34,686 nt of DNA from Streptomyces sp. (GCF_031181705.1 NZ_JAPSKN010000048.1:1-34686), one strand, 5' to 3'; numbered from the stretch's first letter, positions 1 through 10,325 are shown. The notes: a model not told the origin generated them from the letters alone. A program made the numbers and translations.

Positions 1-160
1 CCTTTCCGGCGGTTCCGACTTTATCAGAAGCTTCGGACCGGATTGACCGGCCATTCGTTTCCGATTCATCGGGAGGGGCTTCATTGGAATCAGTGATTCA
101 AGAAGCAGACAGATGCTCACCGTCGCCGGCCCGAGGGGAGAACCCCTTCTCCAGGCAACT
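1..160 (-). other. 5' leader of an rRNA operon (start only; continues off the left edge)
   Basis: Read on the minus strand, the last 30 bases before the window edge (TCTGATAAAGTCGGAACC followed by GCCGGAAAGG) match what I remember of the Streptomyces rrn leader upstream of 16S rRNA, where AGTCGGAA elements recur. A near-consensus vegetative promoter lies just upstream (166-194), and no ORF with Streptomyces codon bias covers the stretch. I infer that a 16S-23S-5S operon begins a few hundred bases to the left, transcribed away from spoIIM. The identification rests on recalled sequence, not on seeing any rRNA. A 13-base palindrome (87-99) lies inside this leader. Confidence 0.68.
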
Positions 161-165
161 GTTCG

Positions 166-194
166 AATCTACCTCCCCACGCTCGCCGTGTCAA
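166..194 (-). promoter_or_regulatory. Strong vegetative (HrdB-type) promoter, probably an rrn promoter
   Basis: On the minus strand the -35 TTGACA (194-189) is separated by exactly 17 bases from the -10 TAGATT (171-166), essentially the HrdB consensus. Transcription would run leftward from about position 159. A second possible -10 (TAGTCT, 222-217) has no good -35; Streptomyces rrn operons usually have several promoters. Otherwise I see nothing in 195-267. Confidence 0.75.
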
Positions 195-267
195 CGGCTC
201 CTGTGGGGCGAAGAGGAGACTAGCAGTTGAACGGACGTGGTCGCACATCCGGTGGTCGGGGGGAGGA

Positions 268-1275
268 TCACGCGGCCGTGGGGACGGTCGCGCTGCGCTC
301 CGCCGCCTCCACGTCCCCGGTCTCTCCCGCGCGGGCCGCACGGCCGCCCAGGATCCAGACGTACGCGAGGAAGGCCAGTTCGGCGACGACTCCGATGGTG
401 ATGCGGGCCCAGGTCGGGAGGCCGGACGGGGTGACGAAGCCTTCGATGGCGCCGGAGACGAAGAGGACCAGGGCCAGGCCGATGGCCATGCCGATGGCGG
501 CCCGGCCCTCCTCGGCCAGAGCGATGCGCCGGGTGCGCGGGCCCGGGTCGATGAGGGTCCAGCCGAGGCGCAGGCCGGTGCCGGCGGCGACGAAGACCGC
601 GGTCAGTTCGAGCAGGCCGTGTGGGAGCACCAGCCCGAGGAAGGTGTCGAGGCGGCCGGCCGAGGACATCAGGCCGAAGCCGATCCCGAGGTTGAGCATG
701 TTCTGGAAGAGGATCCAGATGACCGGCAGTCCCAGGAAGACGCCCAGGATCAGGCAGAGGGCGGCGGCCCAGGCGTTGTTCGTCCACACCTGGGCGGCGA
801 AGCTGGCCGCCGGGTGACTGGAGTAGTACGTCTCGTACTGGCCGCCCGGGCGGGTCAGCTCGCGGAGTTCGCTGGGCGCCGCGATGGAGGCCTGGACCTC
901 GGGGTGGGTGCCGATCCACCAGCCCAGGAGGACCGCCACGGCCGTGGAGAGGAGCGCCGTCGGTACCCACCAGCGGCGGGACCTGTAGACGGCGGCGGGG
1001 AAACCGTGGGCGAGGAAACGGGTGACGTCGCGCCAGGAGGCCCGTCGTGTTCCCGTGACGGCACTACGCGCGCGTGCCACGAGCTGGCTGAGCCGGCCGG
1101 TCAGCTGGGGGTCGGGGGCGCTGGACTGGATCAGCGAGAGGTGCGTGGCGGTGCGCTGGTAGAGGGTGACGAGTTCGTCGGCCTCCGCGCCGCTGAGGCG
1201 GCGCTGGCGGCGGAGCAGGGCTTCGAGGCGGTCCCACTCCGCTCGGTGGGCGGAGACGAAGACGTCGAGGTCCAT
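268..1275 (-). CDS. SpoIIM-family (DUF95) stage II sporulation protein M-like membrane protein
   Basis: The 335-aa product is an integral membrane protein. A soluble N-terminal region of about 95 residues is followed by hydrophobic segments near residues 100-120, 165-200, 215-235, 255-278 and 288-310. The central motif (ILFQNMLNLGIGFG, then LVLPHGLLEL) is typical of the SpoIIM/DUF95 family. In Bacillus, SpoIIM acts in forespore engulfment with peptidoglycan hydrolases; the role of actinobacterial homologues is not well defined. The ATG at 1275 is preceded by GAGGAG at suitable distance. It is divergent from an RDD-family gene, a pairing I recall as common in actinobacteria, so the two may form a membrane module. 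The family call is secure; the function is inferred. Confidence 0.85.
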   Translation of the reverse strand: MDLDVFVSAHRAEWDRLEALLRRQRRLSGAEADELVTLYQRTATHLSLIQSSAPDPQLTGRLSQLVARARSAVTGTRRASWRDVTRFLAHGFPAAVYRSRRWWVPTALLSTAVAVLLGWWIGTHPEVQASIAAPSELRELTRPGGQYETYYSSHPAASFAAQVWTNNAWAAALCLILGVFLGLPVIWILFQNMLNLGIGFGLMSSAGRLDTFLGLVLPHGLLELTAVFVAAGTGLRLGWTLIDPGPRTRRIALAEEGRAAIGMAIGLALVLFVSGAIEGFVTPSGLPTWARITIGVVAELAFLAYVWILGGRAARAGETGDVEAAERSATVPTAA

Positions 1276-1403
1276 CGGTGTGCCTGCTCCTCGGCTGTTC
1301 GTCGGCGGCTCGTCGTGGATCAGCTTGTCGTACTGCGGCGCGATGCGCTCTCAGCTTGGCAGACTGGCCCTGTCGGGGGCAGGGCAGGGGAAGGACGGCG
1401 TGC

Positions 1404-2462
1404 GTGAGTGAGCTGGTGACGGGCGAGGCTGTGGCGTTGGAGCTGCGCCCCGCGAGGCTGCCCAGCAGGGCGCTGGCCGTGCTGCTCGATCTGGTGGCGG
1501 CCATGGCGGTCTACGTCGCCGTGACCATCGCGCTGGTCGCTTCCACTGCTTCGCTGGACCAGGCGGCGCAGACGGCGCTGTCGATCGCGTCGTTCGTTCT
1601 GGTGCTGGTGGGCGGGCCGATCGCGGTGGAGACGCTCAGTCATGGGCGGTCGCTCGGGAAGCTGGCCTGCGGCCTGCGTGTGGTGCGGGACGACGGCGGG
1701 CCGATCCGGTTCCGGCACGCGCTGGTGCGGGGTCTGATCGGGGTGATCGAGATCCTGATGACCTTTGGGATCCTCGCCTGTATCGCCTCGTTCGTGTCGG
1801 CGCGCGGGCGGCGGCTGGGGGACGTGTTCGCGGGGACCCTCGTCGTACGGGAGCGGATCCCGGTCACGCGGACCGGGTTCGTGCCGCCTCCTCCGCCGTG
1901 GCTGGCGGGGCGGTTCTCGCAGCTCGATCTGTCGGCGGTGCCGGACGGGTTGTGGCTTGCGGTGCGGCAGTACCTGACGCGGATGCAGCAGCTGGATCCG
2001 CAGGTGGGCTGGTCGATGGCGGAGCGGCTGGCGTCCGATCTCGCGGCACGTACGGGGGCTCCGGTGCCGCACGGGATTCCGCCGGCGGCCTATCTGGCGG
2101 CCGTGGTGCAGGAGCGGCAGGCGCGGGAGGCGCGGCGGGCCTTCGGCGGCGGTTCGGGGGCGGCTGCGGTTCCCGCCGCTGGGCCGACGCGGTCCGGTGG
2201 GGCGGACGGTACCGGTGCATCGACCGCGTCCGGTGCGTCGAGCGTGGTCGATGGACCGACCGCGTCCGGTGCGCCGGCCCCGTCGGCGTTCGCCCCGCCG
2301 GCTGTTCCGGCGCCGCCTGCCGCTCCCCCCGCGGCTGCGACGGGATCTCCGGTCGTGGCGTCGGGGGGCCGGTCCGAGCCGGCTCGTGAGGGGCGGACGG
2401 CCGCGTCGGATGAGGCGACGGGCGGAAGGCGTCCGGGCACGGGGTTCGTGCCGCCGGCCTAG
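1404..2462 (+). CDS. RDD-family membrane protein with a long Ala/Pro/Gly-rich C-terminal tail
   Basis: The GTG at 1404 is chosen because AAGGA (1391-1395) sits 8 bases upstream; the open frame extends further 5' but without RBS or coding character. The 352-aa product starts with an RDD domain (residues about 10-150): the R..A..LD signature in PSRALAVLLDLV, hydrophobic segments, and the conserved SLGKLACGLRVV / RRLGDVFAGTLVV motifs. A cytoplasmic part of about 100 residues follows (PPPPPWLAGRFSQLDLS...). The tail is of low complexity, rich in A, P, S and G, from about residue 250. RDD proteins are proposed transporters or membrane scaffolds, with no fixed substrate. It is divergent from the spoIIM-like gene across a 128-bp gap. 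Confidence 0.88.
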   Translation: MSELVTGEAVALELRPARLPSRALAVLLDLVAAMAVYVAVTIALVASTASLDQAAQTALSIASFVLVLVGGPIAVETLSHGRSLGKLACGLRVVRDDGGPIRFRHALVRGLIGVIEILMTFGILACIASFVSARGRRLGDVFAGTLVVRERIPVTRTGFVPPPPPWLAGRFSQLDLSAVPDGLWLAVRQYLTRMQQLDPQVGWSMAERLASDLAARTGAPVPHGIPPAAYLAAVVQERQAREARRAFGGGSGAAAVPAAGPTRSGGADGTGASTASGASSVVDGPTASGAPAPSAFAPPAVPAPPAAPPAAATGSPVVASGGRSEPAREGRTAASDEATGGRRPGTGFVPPA

Positions 2463-2501
2463 TCGGGGGCCCGGCCTGGGCGAGGGCGCGGGACTTCCCG
2501 C

Positions 2502-3113
2502 TCAGCTGAACTGCGACGGGGGTGACTCGAGGTCTTCCAGCTCGATGCCGGGGGCCGCGAGCACCACGTCGCCGGCGATGTGCACGAGGTGCTGTTCGCC
2601 CGTGTCCAGGGCTGTGACCTGGTATTCGTCCACGATCAGCGGGCCGTTGTCAGTGGTGTGTGCTTCTCTTTTCAGCAAGGTCCACGACTGGTCCACGGTA
2701 CGCGGGGCGAGGACCGGATCGGTGAAGGCGACGAGGCGTACGCGGGTGGCGGCCGAGGGGGTGAGGCGCAGGAGACGGGCGGTGGCGACGAGGAACGCCG
2801 GGGAGGTGCCGGTGAAGGCGTGGGCGCGCACATTGCCTTCCGTGGCGTCAGTTCCGGTGGGGTCGGTGCGGACCCAGGTGACACCGTCGAGGGCGGCGCC
2901 GCGGACCTGCCAGGCGGCGGCGTGGAGTTCGAGGCGGAGGGGGCGGCCGAGTTCGTCGAGGGTGAGGTCGACCGAGCCGTGGTGATCGCCCGAGGGGGTG
3001 GTCAGCTGGGAGACGTAGCGCCAGCCGGAGGGGCCGGGGGCGCATTGGAAGTGTTCTTCCGCGAGGGGGGTGTGATCGTGCGGATCGTGGAGCGAATAAC
3101 GGCCGCGGGGCAT
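2502..3113 (-). CDS. Conserved actinobacterial hypothetical protein
   Basis: I do not recognise a named domain. The predicted product (203 aa from ATG 3113, beginning MPRGRYSLHDP) is soluble, without signal peptide or membrane segment. It is acidic and rich in hydrophobic beta-like stretches, which suggests a lipocalin- or START-like barrel, but that is only an impression. An in-frame GTG at 3149 would add 12 residues; neither start has a clear ribosome-binding site. I prefer 3113 because the added residues (TGPSPSGPITP) look like leader sequence. It lies downstream of ahcY on the same strand, but a strong terminator separates them, so it probably has its own promoter. Confidence 0.7.
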   Translation of the reverse strand: MPRGRYSLHDPHDHTPLAEEHFQCAPGPSGWRYVSQLTTPSGDHHGSVDLTLDELGRPLRLELHAAAWQVRGAALDGVTWVRTDPTGTDATEGNVRAHAFTGTSPAFLVATARLLRLTPSAATRVRLVAFTDPVLAPRTVDQSWTLLKREAHTTDNGPLIVDEYQVTALDTGEQHLVHIAGDVVLAAPGIELEDLESPPSQFS

Positions 3114-3181
3114 GGGGGTTATGGGTCCTGACGGGCTGGGGCCGGTCACCGGCCGGGCCGGAACGCCGGTCGGCCGGAACG

Positions 3182-3220
3182 GGGCAGGCCCCCCGGCACG
3201 GGGGTGCGGGGGGCCTGCCT
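3182..3220 (-). terminator. Strong intrinsic-type terminator hairpin after ahcY
   Basis: A perfect 13-bp inverted repeat (3183-3195 pairs with 3207-3219; arms GGCAGGCCCCCCG / CGGGGGGCCTGCC) plus one outer G-U pair, with an 11-base loop. It lies 48 bases past the ahcY stop. It has no T-tract, as usual in Streptomyces. Confidence 0.85.
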
Positions 3221-3267
3221 CGGGGTTCTGACCGGTGGCCGACTGACCGGCAGCGGTGCTGCTGGGC

Positions 3268-5000
<1,733 letters not shown>

Positions 5001-5033
5001 ACGGGGCCCGCCGGGTGGTCCGGCGGGCCCCGT
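5001..5033 (-). terminator. Terminator hairpin after the CDF transporter gene
   Basis: A perfect 14-bp stem (5001-5014 with 5020-5033, arms ACGGGGCCCGCCGG / CCGGCGGGCCCCGT) and a 5-base loop, 17 bases beyond the stop codon of the transporter gene. Confidence 0.88.
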
Positions 5034-5050
5034 GGGCGCGAGGTGAGGGG

Positions 5051-6025
5051 TCAGTGGGCCGCGGGGGCCGGGCCTCCGGGGGAGGCCTCGGGGTCGGGGC
5101 CCTTGGCGGCTTCGGTCTCGCTGTAGATGTCCGGTTCCAGGTAGATCACGCGGGCGATGGGGACGGCCTCGCGGATGCGGGCCTCGGCGGCGTCGATGGC
5201 GGAGGCGATCTCCGTGGCCGTGTCGTCGTGCCGGACGGCGATCTTGGCGGCGACGAGGAGCTCCTCGGGGCCGAGGTGGAGCGTGCGCATGTGGATGATG
5301 CGGGTGACGGTGTCGCCGTCGACGACGGCGGCCTCGATCTTCTGCGTCTCCTCGGTGCCGGCGGACTCGCCGAGCAGGAGCGACTTGGTCTCGGCGGCGA
5401 GGACCAGGGCGATCAGGATGAGCAGGATGCCGATGCAGAGGGTGCCGATGCCGTCCCAGACGGCGTCGCCGGTGAGCAGGGCGAGGCCGACGCCGCCGAG
5501 GGCGAGGATCAGGCCGACGAGGGCGCCGAGGTCCTCCAGCAGGACGACCGGGAGCTCGGGGGCCTTGGCGTGGCGGACGAACTCCTTCCAGGAGCGCTTG
5601 CCGCGCAGGAGGTTGGACTCCTTGATGGCCGTGCGGAAGGAGAAGGTCTCGGCGATGATCGCGAAGACCAGGACGCCGACCGGCCAGTACCAGTGCGTCA
5701 GCTCGTGCGGGTGCTTGATCTTCTCGTAGCCCTCGTAGAGGGCGAACATGCCGCCGACCGAGAAGAGCACGATGGAGACGAGGAAGGCGTAGATGTAGCG
5801 CTCGCGGCCGTAGCCGAAGGGGTGTTGCGGGGTGGCCTCGCGCTTGGCCTTCTTGCCGCCGACCAGGAGCAGTGCCTGGTTGCCGGAGTCGGCGAGCGAG
5901 TGGACGGACTCCGCGAGCATCGACGACGAGCCGCTGAAGAGGAACGCCACGAACTTCGCTACCGCGATCGCGAGGTTGGCGACCAGTGCCGCCACGATCG
6001 CCTTGGTGCCGCCTGACGCGCTCAT
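5051..6025 (-). CDS. Cation diffusion facilitator (CDF) family divalent-metal exporter
   Basis: The 324-aa product has the CDF pattern. There are about six hydrophobic segments, an acidic and histidine-bearing motif in the second one (LAESVHSLADSGNQ), and a second acidic motif (LLEDLGALVGL). A C-terminal cytoplasmic domain from about residue 215 contains ALDAAEARIREAVP-like helices. The family exports Zn(II), Fe(II), Mn(II) or Co(II) by proton antiport; the substrate cannot be read from the sequence. ATG 6025 (MSASGGTK) is chosen over an upstream in-frame start because AAGGGA lies about 10 bases before it and the extra residues are basic low-complexity sequence. It follows manA by 153 bp, with a modest hairpin between. 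Confidence 0.92.
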   Translation of the reverse strand: MSASGGTKAIVAALVANLAIAVAKFVAFLFSGSSSMLAESVHSLADSGNQALLLVGGKKAKREATPQHPFGYGRERYIYAFLVSIVLFSVGGMFALYEGYEKIKHPHELTHWYWPVGVLVFAIIAETFSFRTAIKESNLLRGKRSWKEFVRHAKAPELPVVLLEDLGALVGLILALGGVGLALLTGDAVWDGIGTLCIGILLILIALVLAAETKSLLLGESAGTEETQKIEAAVVDGDTVTRIIHMRTLHLGPEELLVAAKIAVRHDDTATEIASAIDAAEARIREAVPIARVIYLEPDIYSETEAAKGPDPEASPGGPAPAAH

Positions 6026-6064
6026 GTGTTCGCGTTGTCCCTTCGTACGCCGTTTTCGGGGCCC

Positions 6065-6086
6065 GGACGCCGCCGTGTGCGGCGCC
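6065..6086 (-). terminator. Possible terminator or attenuating hairpin after manA
   Basis: Arms CGCCGC (6068-6073) and GCGGCG (6079-6084) with a 5-base loop, plus two more G-C pairs across a bulged A. It lies in the manA-CDF gap, where it could end manA transcripts or reduce read-through. Confidence 0.45.
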
Positions 6087-6178
6087 CGTGGCTTTGCCCG
6101 TGCTTGACGGTGGGCCATTGTTGCAGCCCGTTCCGGCCGCGGTGTCTCAGGTCACCAGCCCGGGGGGTGTCGAAACGG

Positions 6179-7330
6179 TCAGGCGATGACCGTGGCCCGG
6201 AAAAGCGTTCCCGTTCCGGACACTTCGGCCTTTTCGCCGGCCGGGACGAAGACGGACGCGCCGGGGGTCAGGTCGTGCTCGCCGGCGCGGACCGTGCCGG
6301 CCGTGCAGAGCAGGATCTGCGGGGCCGGGCGGGTGAGGTCGTGGGTGGTGCCGGCCTCGGGCAGGACGTAGCGGGAGAGGCGGAACTCGTCGATGGGCGT
6401 CTCGTAGACCTCCTCGCCGTCCGGGGCCGCCTCGGGGCGCAGGACGCCCGGGTCGGCGGCGTGGAAGCGGACGATGCGCAGGAGTTCGGGGACGTCGACG
6501 TGCTTGGGGGTCAGGCCGCAGCGCAGGACGTTGTCGGAGTTGGCCATGATCTCCACGCCGAGGCCGTTCAGGTAGGCGTGCGGGACGCCGGCGCCGAGGT
6601 AGAGGGCCTCGCCGGGCTGCAGCCGGACGTGGTTGAGCAGCATCGCGGCGATGACGCCGGGGTCGCCCGGGTAGTGGTGGGCGATGTCGGCGTAGGGGGC
6701 GTAGACGCCGCCGATGCGGGTGCAGGCGGCGGCCGCCTCCTCGACCGTGCGGGACATCTCCTCGCGGTCGGCGGTGAGGATCGCCGTGAGGACCTCGCGC
6801 AGGGCGGCGTCCTCGGGGTGGGCGTGGAGCAGGTCGACGTAGGGCTTGAGGGAGGCGACGCCGAGGTCGTCGAGCAGGCCGGCGGCCTCCAGCGGGGCGC
6901 GGAAGCCGCACAGGCCGTCGAACGCGGTGAGGGCGCAGATGAGTTCGGGCTTGTGGTTGGCGTCCTTGTAGTTGCGGTGCGGGGCGTCCACGGGGATGCC
7001 GCGGCGCTCCTCGTCCGCGTAGCCCTGCTGGGCCTGGGCGAGGTCGGGGTGGACCTGGAGGGAGAGCGGGGCCCCGGCGGCGAGGATCTTGAGCAGGAAG
7101 GGCAGGCGGGGGCCGAACCGGGCGACCGCGGCCGGTCCGAGCTCCTTCTCCGGGTCGGCGTCGATGACCTCGACGAGCGTGCCCCGCCCGGTGCGCGAGG
7201 GTGCGCCGGGGTGGGCGCCCATCCACATCTCCGCCTGCGGCTCGCCGGTCGGTTCGACCCCGAGCAGCTGCGGGATGGCGGTCGGGGAACCCCAGGCGTA
7301 GGGGCGGATGGTGTTGTCGAGGCGGTCCAT
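6179..7330 (-). CDS. manA: Mannose-6-phosphate isomerase, class I
   Basis: The zinc enzyme interconverts fructose-6-phosphate and mannose-6-phosphate, the entry point to GDP-mannose. The 383-aa product carries the type I signature YKDANHKPE at about residue 121. Zinc-site elements are visible in SLQVHPD and the cupin segment GEALYLGAGVPHAYLNG, followed by ANSDNVLRCGLTPKHVD. The length is typical. It starts 55 bp after the SIS-domain gene and continues the manB - Trm112 - SIS - manA order, a gene string I recall as conserved from mycobacteria to Streptomyces. The operon probably supplies mannose-1-phosphate for envelope glycans and protein O-mannosylation. Confidence 0.96.
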   Translation of the reverse strand: MDRLDNTIRPYAWGSPTAIPQLLGVEPTGEPQAEMWMGAHPGAPSRTGRGTLVEVIDADPEKELGPAAVARFGPRLPFLLKILAAGAPLSLQVHPDLAQAQQGYADEERRGIPVDAPHRNYKDANHKPELICALTAFDGLCGFRAPLEAAGLLDDLGVASLKPYVDLLHAHPEDAALREVLTAILTADREEMSRTVEEAAAACTRIGGVYAPYADIAHHYPGDPGVIAAMLLNHVRLQPGEALYLGAGVPHAYLNGLGVEIMANSDNVLRCGLTPKHVDVPELLRIVRFHAADPGVLRPEAAPDGEEVYETPIDEFRLSRYVLPEAGTTHDLTRPAPQILLCTAGTVRAGEHDLTPGASVFVPAGEKAEVSGTGTLFRATVIA

Positions 7331-7385
7331 GGGGTTCTCTCTGCGTGTGCGGGTGGGCGGGCGCGTCAGGGTGTCCCGGGCAAGA

Positions 7386-8513
7386 TCAGGCCCTCGAGGC
7401 GAGCGCCAGGTAAACCGCGGCGAAATCCGTCATGGCGATCAGTTCCGCGAGGGTCTCGAGCTCGCCGCCCTCCTCCGGTTCCAGTTCGCTGATCGGTGTG
7501 TCGTGGCTGAGGGCGAGGTCGCGGGCGCCGGGGGCGGCGGTGAGGCCGCCGATGGGGCGGTCGCGCAGGAGCACCACGCGCGCGTGCAGGGCGGGCGGTT
7601 CGTCGACCCGGTCGCGGAAGAAGTCCTCGGGGTCGGCGCTGGCGGCCAGGGGTCCGGCGAGCAGGGCGCTGTGCGCGGCGAGGGCCTCGGGCAGCTCGGC
7701 GACGACCGCGGGGGTGCCGGAGAGTTCGGCGAGCGCGGCGGCGAAGCGGCGGCCCGCCGGGCCGGCCGAGACGCCCTCGGTCCACACGACCGGGAGCGCG
7801 TCGGCGAGTTCGGCGGCCAGGGTCTTGGCGGGGTTGCTGTAGGTGGCGATGGCGGGGCCGCAGCGTTCGGCGACGCGGTCGAGGCGGTCGGCGACCCTGC
7901 CGAGGACGTCCGGCGGGGCGGCGAGCACGCCGGTGCGGTCCAGCAGCGCGAGGAGCGGGGTGAGCAGGGCCCACAGCACGCCGGGCGCGGACGCGGCGAA
8001 CGGCTCCTCCTGGTCGTACGGGGCGGTCGCCATGGGGACGAACAGGCCGTGGGAGCCGTTGACGGCGTCGGCGAGCGGGGAGCGGCTGGGCGCCACGGCG
8101 ACGACGCTGCAGCCGCGGCGGTAGGCCTGCTCGGCGAGGAGGGACAGGCCCGGTTCGGTGCCGTCGGGGGTGGTGATCAGGAGGAGGTCGACCGAGCCGA
8201 CCCAGCCCGGCAGTTCCCAGCGCAGAGCGCCAGCCGCGGGGGCGACGCCGGTGGGGGCGAGGCGGGTGACGGGGCTGCCCGCCCCGGCCAGCGTGCCGAT
8301 GAGGTCGGCCGCGTGGGTGGCGGCGGCGCCGGGGCCGGCGATGAGGACGGCGCGGGGCCGGCCGTCGGGCTTGAGGTCGTTGACGCCGGCCTCGGCCGCG
8401 TGGCGGACGGCCGTGCGGACGCGGGCGCCGGCTTCCGCGGCGCCGCGGAGCAAACCGCGGTGGTCGGCCTCGGCGAGGCCCTCCGGGGAATCGAGCAGCG
8501 ATTCGTCGAGCAT
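7386..8513 (-). CDS. SIS-domain protein, phosphoglucose/phosphomannose isomerase-like
   Basis: The 375-aa product resembles bifunctional phosphoglucose/phosphomannose isomerases with two sugar-isomerase (SIS) folds. The first contains AVLIAGPGAAATHAADLIGTLAG (about residues 75-100) and LLLITTPDGTEPGLSLLAEQAYRRG. The second half contains ATYSNPAKTLAAELADALPVVW and a C-terminal LALSHDTPISELEPEEGGELETLAELI. Typical catalytic residues are not obvious, so a regulatory or altered activity is possible. The ATG has GGAGG 9 bases upstream. Its place between the Trm112-like gene and manA is what I recall for Rv3256c in M. tuberculosis, suggesting a role in mannose metabolism that is not experimentally defined. 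Confidence 0.85.
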   Translation of the reverse strand: MLDESLLDSPEGLAEADHRGLLRGAAEAGARVRTAVRHAAEAGVNDLKPDGRPRAVLIAGPGAAATHAADLIGTLAGAGSPVTRLAPTGVAPAAGALRWELPGWVGSVDLLLITTPDGTEPGLSLLAEQAYRRGCSVVAVAPSRSPLADAVNGSHGLFVPMATAPYDQEEPFAASAPGVLWALLTPLLALLDRTGVLAAPPDVLGRVADRLDRVAERCGPAIATYSNPAKTLAAELADALPVVWTEGVSAGPAGRRFAAALAELSGTPAVVAELPEALAAHSALLAGPLAASADPEDFFRDRVDEPPALHARVVLLRDRPIGGLTAAPGARDLALSHDTPISELEPEEGGELETLAELIAMTDFAAVYLALASRA

Positions 8514-8617
8514 GAGCGGCAGCCTCCGGTGGCCGGGGTCCGTTGTGCGGATGTCGTGCTACGTCGGTGCCCGTAGGGCCCGGGAGGTATGTGCGCCCGG
8601 GCGGTGCGACGTGCCGG

Positions 8618-8788
8618 CTACGCGGGGCGGCGGGCCTCGTCGACGAGGAGCACGGGGATGCCGTCGCGCACCGGGTAGGCCAGGCCGCACTGGGTGTCGG
8701 TGCAGATCAGCTCGGCTTCCTGCTCCTTGAGGGGGGCGTGGCAGGCCGGGCAGGCGAGGATCTCCAGGAGGCCGGATTCCAGGGGCAT
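8618..8788 (-). CDS. Trm112-family small zinc-ribbon protein
   Basis: A 56-aa product beginning [17 protein letters not shown]. It has two Cys pairs that would bind one zinc (C13/C16 and C29/C34) and the family ending ([19 protein letters not shown]). In eukaryotes Trm112 activates methyltransferases; the bacterial small homologues (YcaR type) have no settled role. The ATG at 8788 is preceded by AAGGAACCCC. It lies 69 bp after manB and 104 bp before the SIS gene, on the same strand, so is probably co-transcribed. Only the zinc ribbon is a firm prediction. Confidence 0.9.
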   Translation of the reverse strand: MPLESGLLEILACPACHAPLKEQEAELICTDTQCGLAYPVRDGIPVLLVDEARRPA

Positions 8789-8857
8789 GAGGGGTTCCTT
8801 CGAGGTGCGGGCGCTTGGGACGTGCCTGGTCAGGTTACCGCCGGTGGGGCCGGGGCC

Positions 8858-10222
8858 TCAGCCCCTGATGATCGCCAGTACCTCGTCCCGCACGCGGGCC
8901 ATGGTCGCCGCGTCCCTCGCCTCCGCGTTCAGGCGCAGCAAGGGTTCGGTGTTCGACGGGCGGACGTTGAACCACCAGTCGGCGGCGGAGACGGTGAGGC
9001 CGTCGAGACCGTCGAGGGTGATGCCGTCGCGGCCCTCGTAGGCCGTGCGGATCGCGGCGAGGCTGGCCTGCTGGTCGGCGACCGTGGAGTTGATCTCGCC
9101 GGAGCCGGTGTAGCGGTCGTAGGAGGCGACGAGGGCGGACAGGGTGCCCTGCTGGCCGCCGAGGGCCGCGAGGACGTGCAGGGCGGCCAGCATGCCCGTG
9201 TCGGCGTTCCAGAAGTCGCGGAAGTAGTAGTGGGCGGAGTGCTCACCGCCGAAGATCGCGCCGCTGCGGGCCATCTCGGCCTTGATGAAGGAGTGGCCGA
9301 CGCGGGTGCGGACCGGGGTGCCCCCCTGTTCCTTCACGACCTCGGGGACCGACCAGGACGTGATCAGGTTGTGGATGATCGTGCCCCTGCCGCCGTGCCG
9401 GGCCAGTTCGCGGGAGGCGACCAGGGCGGTGATCGCCGACGGGGAGACGGGCTCGCCGCGCTCGTCGACAACGAAGCAGCGGTCGGCGTCGCCGTCGAAG
9501 GCCAGGCCCAGGTCGGCGCCCTCCTCGCGGACCCGCTTCTGCAGGTCGACGAGGTTGGCCGGGTCGAGGGGGTTGGCCTCGTGGTGGGGGAAGGTGCCGT
9601 CCAGCTCGAAGTACATCGGCACCAGGGTCAGGGGCAGGCCGGCGAAGACCTCGGGGACGGTGTGGCCGCCCATGCCGTTGCCCGCGTCGACGACGACCTT
9701 CAGGGGGCGGATGGAGGTCAGGTCGACCAGCGAGCGCAGGTGGGCCGCGTAGTCCGGCAACGTGTCGCGGGCGCTGATCGTGCCCGTCGTCGCGGCGGGC
9801 TCCGGGGCGCCCGACTCGCTCCAGCGCTCGACCAGTTCGCGGATCTCCGCGAGGCCGGTGTCCTGGCCGACGGGGGAGGCGCCCGCGCGGCACATCTTGA
9901 TGCCGTTGTACTGCGCCGGGTTGTGGGAGGCGGTGAACATGGCGCCCGGCAGGTCCAGCGCGCCGGAGGCGTAGTACAGCTGGTCCGTCGAGCACAGGCC
10001 GATCTCCGTCACGTCGGCGCCCTGTGCGGCGGCGCCGCGCGCGAAGGCCCGGGACAGGCCCGGTGAGGAGGGCCGCATATCGTGCCCGGTGGCGATCGCG
10101 CTCGCGCCGGTGATCCGTACGAAGGCCGCCCCGAAGAGCTCGGCCAGGGACTCGTCCCACTGGTCGGGGACGACCCCGCGTACGTCGTACGCCTTGACGA
10201 CCTGCGACAGATCAGCAGCCAC
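8858..10222 (-). CDS. manB: Phosphomannomutase/phosphoglucomutase
   Basis: The alpha-D-phosphohexomutase converts mannose-6-phosphate to mannose-1-phosphate (many also accept glucose phosphates). The 454-aa length is standard. The phosphoserine loop is TASHNPAQYNGIK (about residues 95-107), the Mg-binding loop is DGDADR (about 243), the sugar-binding loop is GGEHSAHYYF, and the phosphate-binding C-terminal loop is VRPSNTEPLLR. It starts at GTG 10222 with AGGAAGAGG a few bases upstream. A possible -10 (TAGTTT, minus strand, 10264-10259) lies about 40 bases before the start, without a clear -35. It heads the manB - Trm112 - SIS - manA run. Confidence 0.96.
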   Translation of the reverse strand: MAADLSQVVKAYDVRGVVPDQWDESLAELFGAAFVRITGASAIATGHDMRPSSPGLSRAFARGAAAQGADVTEIGLCSTDQLYYASGALDLPGAMFTASHNPAQYNGIKMCRAGASPVGQDTGLAEIRELVERWSESGAPEPAATTGTISARDTLPDYAAHLRSLVDLTSIRPLKVVVDAGNGMGGHTVPEVFAGLPLTLVPMYFELDGTFPHHEANPLDPANLVDLQKRVREEGADLGLAFDGDADRCFVVDERGEPVSPSAITALVASRELARHGGRGTIIHNLITSWSVPEVVKEQGGTPVRTRVGHSFIKAEMARSGAIFGGEHSAHYYFRDFWNADTGMLAALHVLAALGGQQGTLSALVASYDRYTGSGEINSTVADQQASLAAIRTAYEGRDGITLDGLDGLTVSAADWWFNVRPSNTEPLLRLNAEARDAATMARVRDEVLAIIRG

Positions 10223-10325
10223 GCCCCGCCTCTTCCTGAAAGTCCTATCGGTCGGTCCAAACTACCCGCACCCGCCGGTGGCCCGCCGGGCGGTCGCCGC
10301 GTGGACCCACAGCCGTAACCTCAGG

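Noticed and set aside
155..175. GTTCGAATCT resembling a tRNA T-loop
   Set aside because: The flanking five bases do not pair, no acceptor stem or anticodon arm is present, and the bases belong to the minus-strand -10 TAGATT.
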